A stretch of DNA of 64,000 nucleotides from an uncultured Bacteroidota bacterium. GTDB lineage: Bacteria > Bacteroidota > Rhodothermia > Balneolales > Balneolaceae. Position numbers and translations under genes: made by a program. Below, one piece after another: positions 9,255 to 19,217 of this stretch. Under the pieces are notes generated by a model, which saw only the letters and a program-made list of their open reading frames with translations, did not search any database and was not told where the DNA came from. How positions within the stretch are numbered: position 1 is the first letter of the stretch; each line of letters opens with the position of its first letter. Where the stretch lies: positions 1 through 64,000 of the forward strand of contig CAJXOH010000005.1 of assembly GCA_913057895.1 (NCBI GenBank), in the 5' to 3' direction.

Positions 9255-10040
9255 ATGATTGATACCCATTGCCACTTGTATGTCGACAACTTCAATGAAG
9301 ACTTGGAAGAAGTGGCACTGCGTGCCTCAGATGTGGGAGTCACTCATATCCTTATGCCGGCTATTTCAACGGCATCCGAAGAGCAAATGAATACGACGAT
9401 CTTGCAATGGGAAGGTTTCAAAACGGGGATTCATCTACACAAAATGGCAGGTATTCACCCTTGTGAGTGGAAACCCGGGGACACGCTAGATGTCAATGAT
9501 TTAACTGGTCGAGTATCGGCAAAGGATATTATCGCGGTAGGGGAGACGGGACTCGATGCATACTGGTCAACAGATGCGATGGATGAGCAACTTGACTCTC
9601 TGGACGCACATCTTTCCATTGCCAAAGACCTTCAAAAGCCTGTCGTTCTTCACAATCGTGAAACAACAACAGAGCTTCTAAATGAAGTAGAGCGTCAGCA
9701 AGATGGTAGATTAAAGGGTGTTTGGCATTGTTTTACAGGATCGCAGGATGAGGCTAAGCGTGCAATCGATTTGGGATTATATCTAGGAATTGGAGGTGTC
9801 TTTACGTTTAAAAAAACAGACACGCGAGAGTTTGTAAAAGCACTTCCAATTGAGCGGCTTCTTTTAGAGACAGATGCGCCTTACTTAGCACCTGTACCTT
9901 TTCGTGGGAAGCGTAATGAACCGTCCTATGTTGCATATACGGCTCAAGAACTTGCCGATGCACTTGAATGCTCTTTAGCTTCTTTAGTGGCGCAAACCAC
10001 CCAAAATGCTATCTCGCTATTTGGACTCCAAGAGGGGTGA
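9255..10040 (+). CDS. tatD: TatD family metal-dependent deoxyribonuclease
   Basis: This is a TIM-barrel metallohydrolase of the TatD/YcfH family, a 3'-5' DNase. It opens with the family start MIDTHCHL, where H5 and H7 are metal ligands. VGETGLD, VLHNRE, HCFTGS and LLETDAPYL follow in canonical order. The open frame extends 31 codons upstream to 9162, but the ATG at 9255 places the HxH motif correctly and gives the usual 261 residues. The last 32 bp overlap the 3' end of pdxB on the opposite strand, so there is no space for an intergenic terminator. Confidence 0.93.
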   Translation: MIDTHCHLYVDNFNEDLEEVALRASDVGVTHILMPAISTASEEQMNTTILQWEGFKTGIHLHKMAGIHPCEWKPGDTLDVNDLTGRVSAKDIIAVGETGLDAYWSTDAMDEQLDSLDAHLSIAKDLQKPVVLHNRETTTELLNEVERQQDGRLKGVWHCFTGSQDEAKRAIDLGLYLGIGGVFTFKKTDTREFVKALPIERLLLETDAPYLAPVPFRGKRNEPSYVAYTAQELADALECSLASLVAQTTQNAISLFGLQEG

Positions 10041-11160
10041 GCCAAGGAAACGTTTTGTGATCAGATGCTCGTACCATCCACTCAGAGAATTCTGCACGAA
10101 GAGGAGTCTGAGCCCTCCATTGCCTGAAAATCTCTTTCTGTCGAGCACGATCTGCTTGATTCAAATAAGCGTCAAGTAACTCTTTTTTAAAAGAGTCTGC
10201 ATGGCTCATCCAGGGGTGAAGTAGTTCTAGTAACTCCTTACTTGTTGAGTAGTGATCCACCTCAGGGATGCATAATTCACCTTCAAGGGAAGGGGTATTA
10301 GTATATGGAATGCCGAAGGAGGCAAGATGATATAAGACCTGAGTAATTGCTTTGCTCCGTGCTTGATAGGAATACCCAGCAATATGCGGTGTTGCAATCG
10401 TGGACGCTTCCAATAGATGTTGGTTTACAAGAGGTTCGCCTTCCCAGACATCACATGCTAATTTTCCACCTTTTTTTGCCCAATTGTAAAGCGCACCTTC
10501 CTCGATAATACCACCCCTTGAAGCTTGGATGATCCAAGATGCATTCGACGCGAACAATTCCTCTTGCCCCCATAGAGGATAGGTTGGATCTTGGCCTGTT
10601 TCAACTCGAGGAACGTGGAATGTGACAGCATCACATTTCATAAGATCCTCCAATGAGGCAGAGATGAAACGGCCTGAATCTACTTCACTCGTCTCCAAAG
10701 ATGCCTCATGACGCTCTCTTGGCGGATCGAAGGGCACAACATGCCAGCCCAAATCTAAGGCGAGTTTCTCGACGGCCTGGCCTGTGGCTCCAACACCAAC
10801 GATTCCCAGTGACCCCTTGAAATCCCCTTGAGTCATCCATAACAATGCGGCGACGACATACTCAGCTACAGCACGTGCATTTGCTCCAGGACAATGGCGC
10901 CACTGGACGCCAAGAGACTCAAGCCACAATGTATCTAGATGGTCGAATCCTGCAGTGGCGGTAAGTACAAATGAAGGGGGGACGTCCACCCATGAAGGGT
11001 AGGTATGTTCACTCACTTTGGTTACAGATCGAAGGATGAACCCATCCACTGTGTGTGAACCTGGATTGCGATCATAGTCATCAAGTGTCAACCATTCGAC
11101 ACTAGAGTCTACCCAAGGTTGAATGCTCTCAAGAAGTTGTCGATCCACGACAATCTTCAT
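10009..11160 (-). CDS. pdxB: Erythronate-4-phosphate dehydrogenase
   Basis: PdxB oxidises 4-phosphoerythronate in the DXP-dependent pyridoxal phosphate pathway. It is a D-2-hydroxyacid dehydrogenase fold with an NAD motif GVGATG at 122-127 and catalytic residues R215 (QASRGG), E240 (VWEGEP) and H259 (TPHIAGYS). The PdxB-type C-terminal dimerisation region follows, and 383 residues is close to the E. coli enzyme. Other 2-hydroxyacid dehydrogenases lack this C-terminal extension, which supports PdxB. It is convergent with tatD and followed upstream by a small membrane-anchored protein gene 3 bp away. Confidence 0.92.
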   Translation of the reverse strand: MKIVVDRQLLESIQPWVDSSVEWLTLDDYDRNPGSHTVDGFILRSVTKVSEHTYPSWVDVPPSFVLTATAGFDHLDTLWLESLGVQWRHCPGANARAVAEYVVAALLWMTQGDFKGSLGIVGVGATGQAVEKLALDLGWHVVPFDPPRERHEASLETSEVDSGRFISASLEDLMKCDAVTFHVPRVETGQDPTYPLWGQEELFASNASWIIQASRGGIIEEGALYNWAKKGGKLACDVWEGEPLVNQHLLEASTIATPHIAGYSYQARSKAITQVLYHLASFGIPYTNTPSLEGELCIPEVDHYSTSKELLELLHPWMSHADSFKKELLDAYLNQADRARQKEIFRQWRAQTPLRAEFSEWMVRASDHKTFPWLTPLGVQIAR

Positions 11161-11163
11161 CAG

Positions 11164-11667
11164 TTAAACAGGTCTAGATAGGGGTGAGAAGGGGCCCTTC
11201 TTCCTTTTAGAGATAGGAGGCGCAAAGATTTCTGCATCAATAATGGCTTGTCTCACCCTTTTTTTGGTGGAAAGTCGTGAAGATGAGCTTTTTTTGGGGC
11301 GAGTTACCATTAATGGAGAAGAAAGTATAGAGGACTCCTCAAGAAGGCTGGTGTCATCATCCGTGCGCGCTTCTAGTTTCTCTTGAAGCTCAGCCCAAGA
11401 GTCCTTTCTTGAACGTTCTTCAGGGGTCACTTCCTCCAAAGGAGAAGCATCAACACTGGGTACTGGTGCAGGCTCCACCCAATCACGGCCAATGGTCTCA
11501 AGCTCTTGATCCGTCTCTTGTAAAACATCTTCTGGGAATGGAAAAAATTCTTCGTCACCTTCTTCAGGGAGCTCTTCCGCCAATTCACGGCGGCGGCGAT
11601 TCTGTACATAGTTGATTAAACCTGCAGCGCCTGCGATTAGTAAACCGATGATTTCAAATACTTCCAT
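11164..11667 (-). CDS. Hypothetical single-pass membrane protein, charged tail
   Basis: I do not recognise this 167-residue product. It has an N-terminal hydrophobic segment at about residues 5-20, then a short RRRR cluster, which by the positive-inside rule places the rest in the cytoplasm. The remainder is low-complexity: an acidic Glu/Asp/Pro region and a basic Lys/Ser/Arg-rich C-terminal quarter. It sits 3 bp upstream of pdxB in the same direction and is likely cotranscribed. Codon use looks like the neighbours. It resembles small membrane-anchored linker proteins seen in many Bacteroidota but has no diagnostic motif. Confidence 0.7.
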   Translation of the reverse strand: MEVFEIIGLLIAGAAGLINYVQNRRRRELAEELPEEGDEEFFPFPEDVLQETDQELETIGRDWVEPAPVPSVDASPLEEVTPEERSRKDSWAELQEKLEARTDDDTSLLEESSILSSPLMVTRPKKSSSSRLSTKKRVRQAIIDAEIFAPPISKRKKGPFSPLSRPV

Positions 11668-11773
11668 ACTTTTAAGGTATCATTCCAGGTTCAAAGAATC
11701 ACATGAAGGTTCAAGGATTTGCCGCATCCAATGCCGTACCCCTTGACGCATGTACATCCAAAACGATAGGCCA

Positions 11774-13135
11774 ATGAATCCGTATCAATTTATACGAAAA
11801 AAGCGAGATGGGGGTTCCCATTCGAAGCAAGAGATCATGGAATGGATCGAAGCCTACACTCGTGGAAGTCTTCCTGATTATCAGATGTCTGCATTTTTGA
11901 TGGCAGGAGTACTCCAAGGTTTCACAAGTGAAGAGACGCAGGGGTTCATGGAAGCGATGCTTTTTTCAGGAGTGAGGATGGATCTATCCTCTGTGTCATC
12001 ACCCAAGATTGATAAACATTCAACAGGAGGTGTAGGAGATAAAACGTCGTTACTGTTGGCCCCAATTTTGGCATCTCAAGGGGTGGTTGTACCCATGATT
12101 TCAGGGCGTGGCCTTGGTCATACAGGTGGAACGCTTGATAAACTTGCAACCATTCGTGGATTTCGTACCGATTTATCGTTGGACCAGGCTGTTCAACAAT
12201 GCCAAGAGATAGGAGTTGCGATGATGGGGCAAACCGAAGACATCGCCCCCGCGGATAAGAAATTGTATGCACTCAGAGACACCACTGCGACTGTAGAATC
12301 CATCCCGTTAATTGCAAGCAGTATTATGAGTAAAAAGTGTGCGGAAGGGATTGAGGGACTCGTCCTAGATGTTAAAATGGGGACTGGAGCATTCATGGAA
12401 ACAGAGCAAAAAGCTCGTGAGCTCGCAGCTACCATGATTGAGCTTGGGGAATCCTTTGGTGTAAAAACTCATGTGATATTTACAGATATGAATCAGCCAC
12501 TTGGACGTTTGGTTGGCAATGGGCTTGAAGTTGAGGAGTCTATACTAGGTCTTTTAGGTCACGGCCCAGAAGACCTTATGGAGGTCACTCATCGACTGGC
12601 AGCTAGTATGTTTTTGTTAGCTGGAAAGGTCCAGAGCATTACTGAGGGTGAAGAATTGTCCAAGGAGACTATCCAAAATGGAGACGCTTGGACTATGTTT
12701 TTAACACTCGTCGAAGCGCAACAAGGCGACCCAAATCAACTCAAATCATGGGTGCAAAAGTGGGAAACGGATCCAACAAGTCATTTGTACTCACCTGCAA
12801 AGACCCATACGGTTCAATCACCAGAGACAGGGTGGCTTACCCATTGTGATTGCAAAGAACTTGGCTTTATTGCCACTGAACTAGGTGCTGGAAGGGCAAA
12901 AATGGACGATACGATTGATCCCGCTGCGGGTTTTGAGTGTCTTAAAAAGCTAGGGGATCCTGTGAAAAAGGGAGAACCTCTTGCACACCTTTATGGGCAT
13001 GAACACGCATCTATGGAGGCATTGGGGTCTCGCTACCTCTCAGCTTGGCGCATCACCTCCCAAGAAGAGGGAACAAACCAATCTTCTGCTCCATATAGCC
13101 CTCCACCATCTATTCACGGATCCATGAATTCATGA
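11774..13135 (+). CDS. deoA: Pyrimidine-nucleoside (thymidine) phosphorylase
   Basis: The enzyme phosphorolyses thymidine, and in many phyla uridine, to free base and (deoxy)ribose-1-phosphate. The family signature regions KHSTGGVGDKTS, the glycine-rich phosphate loop SGRGLGHTGGTLDKL and KMGTGAFM are intact. The ATG at 11774 puts the typical IRKKRDG start near residue 5; an in-frame start 24 bp upstream is less likely. With 453 residues it is about 15 longer than usual, owing to a Ser/Pro-rich tail. Whether it is DeoA-type or broad-specificity Pdp cannot be told from motifs alone. Confidence 0.93.
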   Translation: MNPYQFIRKKRDGGSHSKQEIMEWIEAYTRGSLPDYQMSAFLMAGVLQGFTSEETQGFMEAMLFSGVRMDLSSVSSPKIDKHSTGGVGDKTSLLLAPILASQGVVVPMISGRGLGHTGGTLDKLATIRGFRTDLSLDQAVQQCQEIGVAMMGQTEDIAPADKKLYALRDTTATVESIPLIASSIMSKKCAEGIEGLVLDVKMGTGAFMETEQKARELAATMIELGESFGVKTHVIFTDMNQPLGRLVGNGLEVEESILGLLGHGPEDLMEVTHRLAASMFLLAGKVQSITEGEELSKETIQNGDAWTMFLTLVEAQQGDPNQLKSWVQKWETDPTSHLYSPAKTHTVQSPETGWLTHCDCKELGFIATELGAGRAKMDDTIDPAAGFECLKKLGDPVKKGEPLAHLYGHEHASMEALGSRYLSAWRITSQEEGTNQSSAPYSPPPSIHGSMNS

Positions 13136-13169
13136 GTAGTTGCGTCTCGATAGTTTGTAAATTAGGGTC

Positions 13170-14462
13170 ATGGAGATTGCTTTAATCATTGTAATTGTTT
13201 TGCTGAGTGGGTTTTTCTCAGGCTCCGAAATCGCCTTTGTGTCCGCAAGTCGTATCAAAATGGAGATTGAATCACGAAAAACCTCACCGGTAGGTCGTGC
13301 ATTGAACTACTTTATGCAGAATGGCCACGAGTTTTTGTCAACCACACTCATTGGCAACAATATTATCAATGTGTTGTATGCAACATTGATGGCCATTTTT
13401 TTAGAAGGACCACTGATGGCCATGTATCAAGAGCAGCTAGGGGTAGAACCCAATCCTTTTGTTTTACTACTGACTCAAACAATCGTTGCCTCGGTTGTGA
13501 TTATGATTTTTGGAGAGATTGTTCCAAAAACTATTTTTCGTTCTCAAGCCGACACTGTCGTACGAATTGTGGCGCTTCCATTTCGTGGATTGCTGTTTGC
13601 TTTCCGACCTCTCGTGTGGATTGCTACTGTCGCTTCAGAGGGTTTAATACGTCTTTTCGGGATTACACAAACTCCTGATGAAACGCAGGTTTTTCGGCGT
13701 CAAGAAATGGAAAGCTTATTCCAAGAACTCCGTGAGACGGGTGGTGGAGAGGATTTTGATCAGGAGGACTCTGAATTTCTACATAACGTGCTTGATCTGT
13801 CCAATAAGCGAGTTAAAGAGCTTATGGTACCTCGCACAGAGATTGTCGCAGTGGATGATCAAACCTCCATCGCCGATGTTGAGCAAACGTTTATATCGTC
13901 TGGGTATTCAAAACTTCCAGTGTATCACGAAACGATCGATGATGTTATTGGAGTCGTATTTCTTCATTCCATGTATGATGAACCAACGTCACTGAAGGAG
14001 ATCATCAGACCTGTAAGCTTAATTCCACAAAGCAAACGTGCTCAAGATTTATTGAATGAGTTCAGAAAAACGAATACCTCAATTGCATTAGTCATTGATG
14101 AATATGGGGGTACAGCAGGGTTGCTAACAGCAGAAGATCTTATTGAAGAAGTAGTAGGTGATATTCAAGATGAATATGATACCGAGGATGAATTCATCAA
14201 AAAATTGAACGAGTCTACGTTTGTCTTAAGTGGAAATGTCGAATTAGAGGATTTACTGGAGCAATATCCAGGAATTGGTATTCCGTTTGGAGATGATTCC
14301 CCCTACGACACTGTTGCGGGGTATATCATTCATGAATCTGGTCGTATCCCAGGAGTCAATGAGGAGTTGTTAATTGGGGTACATAAAATTATTATTTCCA
14401 AAGCGAGTCCAAGTCGCATCAAAACAGTTCGCTTAGAAATACTACCAGAGGAGCCCTCCTAA
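13170..14462 (+). CDS. Hemolysin C / CorC family CNNM-CBS membrane protein
   Basis: Four hydrophobic segments form an N-terminal DUF21 (CNNM) domain, beginning with the typical GFFSGSE motif at about residues 14-20. A pair of CBS domains (about 210-330; PRTEIVAVD, DEYGGTAGLLTAEDLIEEVVG) and a C-terminal CorC_HlyC domain follow. Family members are implicated in Mg2+/Co2+ efflux or resistance; 'hemolysin' is a historical name. At 430 residues all domains are complete. It follows deoA by 34 bp and converges on xseA. Confidence 0.92.
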   Translation: MEIALIIVIVLLSGFFSGSEIAFVSASRIKMEIESRKTSPVGRALNYFMQNGHEFLSTTLIGNNIINVLYATLMAIFLEGPLMAMYQEQLGVEPNPFVLLLTQTIVASVVIMIFGEIVPKTIFRSQADTVVRIVALPFRGLLFAFRPLVWIATVASEGLIRLFGITQTPDETQVFRRQEMESLFQELRETGGGEDFDQEDSEFLHNVLDLSNKRVKELMVPRTEIVAVDDQTSIADVEQTFISSGYSKLPVYHETIDDVIGVVFLHSMYDEPTSLKEIIRPVSLIPQSKRAQDLLNEFRKTNTSIALVIDEYGGTAGLLTAEDLIEEVVGDIQDEYDTEDEFIKKLNESTFVLSGNVELEDLLEQYPGIGIPFGDDSPYDTVAGYIIHESGRIPGVNEELLIGVHKIIISKASPSRIKTVRLEILPEEPS

Positions 14463-14480
14463 GAAAGCCCTCAGAAAAAG

Positions 14481-15617
14481 TTACGTCTCGCGCGTCACTC
14501 GGATTGATCCATCCTGCCAGAGTACATCGAGGGTTGATTCAGGTGGGACATCACTTGCTTTTCGGATCCAAGTATCCCCAGATTGAACTCGAGTGTAGCC
14601 AAGCTTTAAGGGTGTCTCTGGATTGAGCCGCTCTAATTCACTTTTAAGCAGCGATACTCTTTGTCGATATTGCCCCACTTTGTCTTGAAACGCTCGTAGG
14701 GCATAGGAATCGCGAAGTTGGCTAATGTGTTTTCTTAAACGATCAAGTCGAGTGTCTACCGTTGTTTTTAACCGATCTGTCCAGCCCTCAATTCTTAGTT
14801 GAACATCATCACGATGTGGCGTCACAAGAACGGCTCCTTTTGTAGGGGTTGCAGCTCTTGCATCGGCCACAAAATCACTGATACTCACATCCGTCTCGTG
14901 ACCCACTGCACTCACAATAGGGGTGCTTGCTGCGGCAATCGCACGTGCGAGCGTTTCATCATTAAACGCCATAAGATCTTCGGCAGATCCTCCGCCTCGA
15001 CCCAGGATAATGACATCAACATTCCCGCTTTTATCAAGTGTTTGTAGTGCATTTACACATTCAGCTGCTGCATGATCTCCTTGAACAGCAGCGTGATGAA
15101 GCACAACCGTGGCTAACGGCCATCGATTTTCTAACGTACTTGTAATGTCATGCAATGCAGCTCCTCCAGCAGAAGTAATCACACCAATACGTCGAGGGAA
15201 AAGGGGTAATGGTTTTTTTCGAGTTTCATCAAAAAGCCCTTCAGCCTTTAGTTTTTGCTTGAGTTTCTCAATGGCTTCAAATGCTTTACCTAGACCTGCC
15301 TCCTCCAAATGATCCACCACGAGTTGATATGACCCTCGAGGAGCATAGACTTGCACTCTTCCTCGAGCGACTACTTGACTCCCTTCTTGAAGCGAAGGAA
15401 ACGTAGCGTTGATTCGGGTTGCAACCCCTCTCCAAGCCACACTAGAAATTTGTGCACCATCATCTTTGAGTGTAAAGTAGAGATGGCCATTGGCTGAGGT
15501 TTTAAGGCCATTGATTTCGCCTTCTACTTCCACACGATCAAAACCATTTTCTAGAAGAGTCTTAATCTTCTGAGTGAGTTCGCTTACGGATGGTATGACG
15601 TGTGGTTTCTCTTCCAT
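14481..15617 (-). CDS. xseA: Exodeoxyribonuclease VII large subunit
   Basis: XseA is the catalytic subunit of the processive single-strand exonuclease. It has an N-terminal OB fold (VEVEGEINGLKTSANGHLYFTLKD region, residues 28-52) and the catalytic core with ITSAGGAALHD, GRGGGSAEDL at 206-215 and GHETD at 239-243. The 378 residues are somewhat short because the coiled-coil C-terminal region is reduced. No xseB is adjacent, although the two genes are often paired; the small subunit must be elsewhere or is too divergent to see. Confidence 0.94.
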   Translation of the reverse strand: MEEKPHVIPSVSELTQKIKTLLENGFDRVEVEGEINGLKTSANGHLYFTLKDDGAQISSVAWRGVATRINATFPSLQEGSQVVARGRVQVYAPRGSYQLVVDHLEEAGLGKAFEAIEKLKQKLKAEGLFDETRKKPLPLFPRRIGVITSAGGAALHDITSTLENRWPLATVVLHHAAVQGDHAAAECVNALQTLDKSGNVDVIILGRGGGSAEDLMAFNDETLARAIAAASTPIVSAVGHETDVSISDFVADARAATPTKGAVLVTPHRDDVQLRIEGWTDRLKTTVDTRLDRLRKHISQLRDSYALRAFQDKVGQYRQRVSLLKSELERLNPETPLKLGYTRVQSGDTWIRKASDVPPESTLDVLWQDGSIRVTRET

Positions 15618-15721
15618 AGGGTGAAGATCGCTGTTCTAAATGGCAAAAAGCAACGTATATTCCAGTATGGCTCAAGCCACTTTGATGTGCATGACATTTT
15701 GAATCCAACAGATCCTCACGT

Positions 15722-17053
15722 ATGTCCCATCCTTCCTTCGGCACGAAAACCCCAAAGCTTTTATTCACCTCGGTTTACCCTGTAGATCCGTCAAAAAAAG
15801 AGTTTGATGGCAAAAAACCGGTAGATATTCGAATTCAGGACGGTAAGATTGTTGAGATAGGAAAAGGTCTAGCTCCTAAAAAAGGAGAAAAGGTTGTTGA
15901 GGGATCCAAGACGCATAAGACATATGTCTCTCCAGGGTGGATGGACATGCACGTCCATTTACGTGAACCTGGGTTTGAGCATAAAGAAACGATTGCAACA
16001 GGGACTCGTTCTGCTGCATTTGGGGGATTTACCGCAGTAGCTTGTATGCCCAACACGCACCCAACACTTCATACACAAGACGTAATAGAAACCGTCATTC
16101 ATCGTGCGTCTCATTTGCCTGTAGAGGTACATCCAATAGGTGCTGTCACCATGGATCGTAAAGGTGAGTCTATTGCTGAAATGGCTGCCATGGTAAAAGG
16201 GGGTGCGGTTGCATTTAGCGATGATGGAGACCCGGTACATAATGCGGAAGTGATGCGGATTGCATTGACCTATTCGGCCATGTTGGGTGTTCCTATCATT
16301 AACCATGAAGAAGATCTAGCGTTGAGTCGTCCAGGTCACATGCATGAAGGAGTAGTATCCACACGCCTTGGACTCGATGGAAGTCCAGCCATAGCAGAAG
16401 AGGTGATGATTGCAAGAGACATTATGTTGGCTGAACTCACTGGCGGGCATGTTCATGTGGCACATATTAGTACCAAAGATGGGGTTGAATTGGTGCGAGA
16501 AGGCAAGAAGAAGGGAATTCGAGTTACAACGGAGGTGTGTCCTCATCACTTTGATTTGACGGATGAAGAGATCGAGCGGAGACACTTTGATACTCATGCT
16601 AAAATGCACCCACCATTGCGTTCACAGGAAGACGTTGAGGCAATGATCGAGGGGTTGAAAGATGGAACCATAGATGTGATTTGTACAGATCACGCACCTC
16701 ATGCTCCTGAAGAAAAAGATGTGGAATTTGAGGACGCACCCAATGGGATCATTGGGCTCGATACGGCATGGAGCGTGGCTGTTCGACGCCTCCTACAGCC
16801 TGGTCACTTAGCGCTGTCTGATCTTGTTCATAAATTAGCTGTTGCACCCCGGGAGATTTTATCGCTGGATATCCCCACACTTGATGTAGGCTCGGAAGCA
16901 AATATTACTGTATTTAACACAGAGGAAGAATGGGAGTATACTCCGGAACGCATTCATTCGAAATCAAAAAACTCTCCATATGTAGGGGACGTCTTCCAAG
17001 GTCGAGCCGAAGCGGTTTATCATCGTGGTCAGTGGGTTGAGAATGTGCTTTGA
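15722..17053 (+). CDS. pyrC: Dihydroorotase (class I type)
   Basis: PyrC cyclises carbamoyl aspartate to dihydroorotate in pyrimidine synthesis. The amidohydrolase metal motif DMHVHLREPG has H77 and H79, and the second signature CTDHAPHAPEEK is present. Its 443 residues and LREPG sequence fit the class I (multidomain-like/Aquifex) branch rather than the E. coli type. The stop codon is immediately followed by the downstream secreted-protein gene, so it probably starts an operon with that gene, tsaB and accD. Confidence 0.95.
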   Translation: MSHPSFGTKTPKLLFTSVYPVDPSKKEFDGKKPVDIRIQDGKIVEIGKGLAPKKGEKVVEGSKTHKTYVSPGWMDMHVHLREPGFEHKETIATGTRSAAFGGFTAVACMPNTHPTLHTQDVIETVIHRASHLPVEVHPIGAVTMDRKGESIAEMAAMVKGGAVAFSDDGDPVHNAEVMRIALTYSAMLGVPIINHEEDLALSRPGHMHEGVVSTRLGLDGSPAIAEEVMIARDIMLAELTGGHVHVAHISTKDGVELVREGKKKGIRVTTEVCPHHFDLTDEEIERRHFDTHAKMHPPLRSQEDVEAMIEGLKDGTIDVICTDHAPHAPEEKDVEFEDAPNGIIGLDTAWSVAVRRLLQPGHLALSDLVHKLAVAPREILSLDIPTLDVGSEANITVFNTEEEWEYTPERIHSKSKNSPYVGDVFQGRAEAVYHRGQWVENVL

Positions 17054-17058
17054 TTCGT

Positions 17059-19212
17059 ATGGATCGCGGAGGTACATATGCTTTGAAGCAAACAAGGATA
17101 AAAGCTTTGGGTTTTGCATGTAGGGTGCTTATTCCTGCCTTAGTAATAGGTACTTTTCTATGTCTTGATGCGGCTGCCCAAGTGCAACAGTTGCCTTCTC
17201 AGCGGTCGATTATGGTGCCTAAACCTCCTGTGCTATACCCTGAAGCAGGGCAAAACCCAGTCTCCACCTCCCTCTTGGATGAAACGAGCATGACAGTCGG
17301 TGTGATTCCGCGATCAGCGTTTGAGCAACCAGATTCCATTCGTTATCCATATGAAATCCTGCATCACCGACAGGTGATTACGTTTGACATTATCGACGAA
17401 AAAATTGTTGCTAGACTGCAGGTCCAAAAACGAGTTCGATTGCAAACAGAAGACCCCCAAGCGCTTTTGGATGCATCGCTCGTTGCTATTCCCTTGTCTA
17501 GGGAGCGAGAGGATATCCAAGTAGTCAATCTGTCCGGGGTCACGATCGCATCCAATGGAACCTACACCTACCTAGGAATGGATGATATCCGACAAAGTCA
17601 GTTTTCCAACGATATTGACGTACTAGAATTTGTCATGCCTAATGTCACTAATGGAGTGGTCATGGATGTACAGTATGAACGAATTTTACGCCGCGTAGAT
17701 GAATTACCAGATATGTCATTTTCTGATCGAGTTCCTGTAAATCAAGCATCTGTACATCTCATATCCCCTAATTACATTCGATATCAAACGAAATTACAAG
17801 ACCCATACAATCGTGTACGTCTAGCCAGTGAAGTGGTAGATACCTCTTCCGTGATTCAAGTGTTTTCTATGGATCGTCCTGACCCTGTACGCATTGATCA
17901 TTGGATAGGACGAAACATCCCTGCTGAAGAGTATGAATACCTCTCTATCCCATCTCCTGATGAGGGTACTGCGATACGTTTTATGATGGGAGAGTTTGGA
18001 ATCCCTAGACAACCCCTAGAAAACTCATGGGAAGTGGTAGAAGCCCAATTACGAAGGTTGGTACGTCCTTACGAGAGAATTTTAGATGAGAATGCAGGAC
18101 TTTGGCGTGAACTAGGTGCCCAAATTGAGCAGAATACTCGTGATGAGAATGGATCTGGACAACAGAGTCTGTTTGCAATGATGCAGCGTTTGCATGAACG
18201 GTTGGTTGTGCAATCGTCTCCCTCTATAGTCCCTGAAGATGTGGACTTAAATGATCTATTCACGTCTCCAGATAGCACCGTTGTCCGCGCATCCACAGCT
18301 ACATTAGCCTATATGGCCATGGCTGAAGGGGCAGGGTATACCACAACACTACATTTTATGAATGATGGTCGATTTGGAGATATTGATCAAGACTTCCCAA
18401 GCCTTCAGGCCTTCCGCACCTTGGTTTTATTGATTGAGGACCCATCCTCTAGACAAACATGGTGGGTCCAACCTTCTGATCCAAATGGAAGGGTGCCCTA
18501 TGTTGACGCATCACTGGTCGAGCGTACAGCATTAGCACTTACACCCATTGGGTTTGAGTGGACAACAGTGCAATCAGAAGCATTTGCCTATGGCAGCACC
18601 TTTACACTTGACGGACGCCTAACTCAGGGGGGTGAAGTGTCTGGGAAACTTACCATCGAGCTTAAGGGATATGCGGCAAAAGAATTTTTAGAGCGATTGG
18701 AAACCCAACCTCTAGAACCACTACTACGACGCACCTTTTTGGATCGTTATCCTACTAGTTCTTACTCAAATCTTGAGTTTCGTGATCGCTATGCAGAAGC
18801 AGGCTCAGTAATTGCACAATTTGAGATTGTACTTCCTGAGATAGGGATTCAATTCGTGAATCAAATGGATATACCAGCGATGTTATTTGGGGCACTTGAA
18901 GAATCACCTTATCGGGCTGAAACAAGAAAAACCACGATGTACGTGCGGGCAAGTGAGCGAGTTACCGTTGGTTTTCAGCTACAACTTCCTGAAAGTTGGA
19001 CCGTGGCTCAAGCTCCTATCCCATCCATGGTGCAAGGTGACGGTATTCGATTCGAGGCTAACGCTGCTCAGTCAGGGTCTTCTATCATTGCATCTTTTGA
19101 TCTCGAACGAACAAGGTCAAGTTTCTCTCCCGATTCGTATCCAACACTTCGAAAGGCATTTCAACAGTGGGTAACATTAAGTCAAGCTAGATGGACGATC
19201 TCCACACCGTGA
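17059..19212 (+). CDS. Secreted protein with degenerate DUF3857/transglutaminase-like architecture
   Basis: An N-terminal signal peptide (basic start, hydrophobic core, cleavage near DAAAQ) exports a product of about 700 residues. The middle resembles DUF3857 proteins (LEFVMPNVTNGVVMDVQYE-type strand). A region near residue 415 looks like a transglutaminase-like core (ATLAYMAMAEGAGYTTTL, WWVQPSDPNGRVPY), but the catalytic cysteine position holds no Cys. The start is uncertain: ATG 17059 is annotated. A GGAGG at 17068-17072 lies 10 nt before an in-frame TTG at 17083, which would give a more typical signal peptide. The gene sits between pyrC and tsaB in one operon. Its function is unknown. Confidence 0.75.
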   Translation: MDRGGTYALKQTRIKALGFACRVLIPALVIGTFLCLDAAAQVQQLPSQRSIMVPKPPVLYPEAGQNPVSTSLLDETSMTVGVIPRSAFEQPDSIRYPYEILHHRQVITFDIIDEKIVARLQVQKRVRLQTEDPQALLDASLVAIPLSREREDIQVVNLSGVTIASNGTYTYLGMDDIRQSQFSNDIDVLEFVMPNVTNGVVMDVQYERILRRVDELPDMSFSDRVPVNQASVHLISPNYIRYQTKLQDPYNRVRLASEVVDTSSVIQVFSMDRPDPVRIDHWIGRNIPAEEYEYLSIPSPDEGTAIRFMMGEFGIPRQPLENSWEVVEAQLRRLVRPYERILDENAGLWRELGAQIEQNTRDENGSGQQSLFAMMQRLHERLVVQSSPSIVPEDVDLNDLFTSPDSTVVRASTATLAYMAMAEGAGYTTTLHFMNDGRFGDIDQDFPSLQAFRTLVLLIEDPSSRQTWWVQPSDPNGRVPYVDASLVERTALALTPIGFEWTTVQSEAFAYGSTFTLDGRLTQGGEVSGKLTIELKGYAAKEFLERLETQPLEPLLRRTFLDRYPTSSYSNLEFRDRYAEAGSVIAQFEIVLPEIGIQFVNQMDIPAMLFGALEESPYRAETRKTTMYVRASERVTVGFQLQLPESWTVAQAPIPSMVQGDGIRFEANAAQSGSSIIASFDLERTRSSFSPDSYPTLRKAFQQWVTLSQARWTISTP

Positions 19213-19217
19213 ATGGC

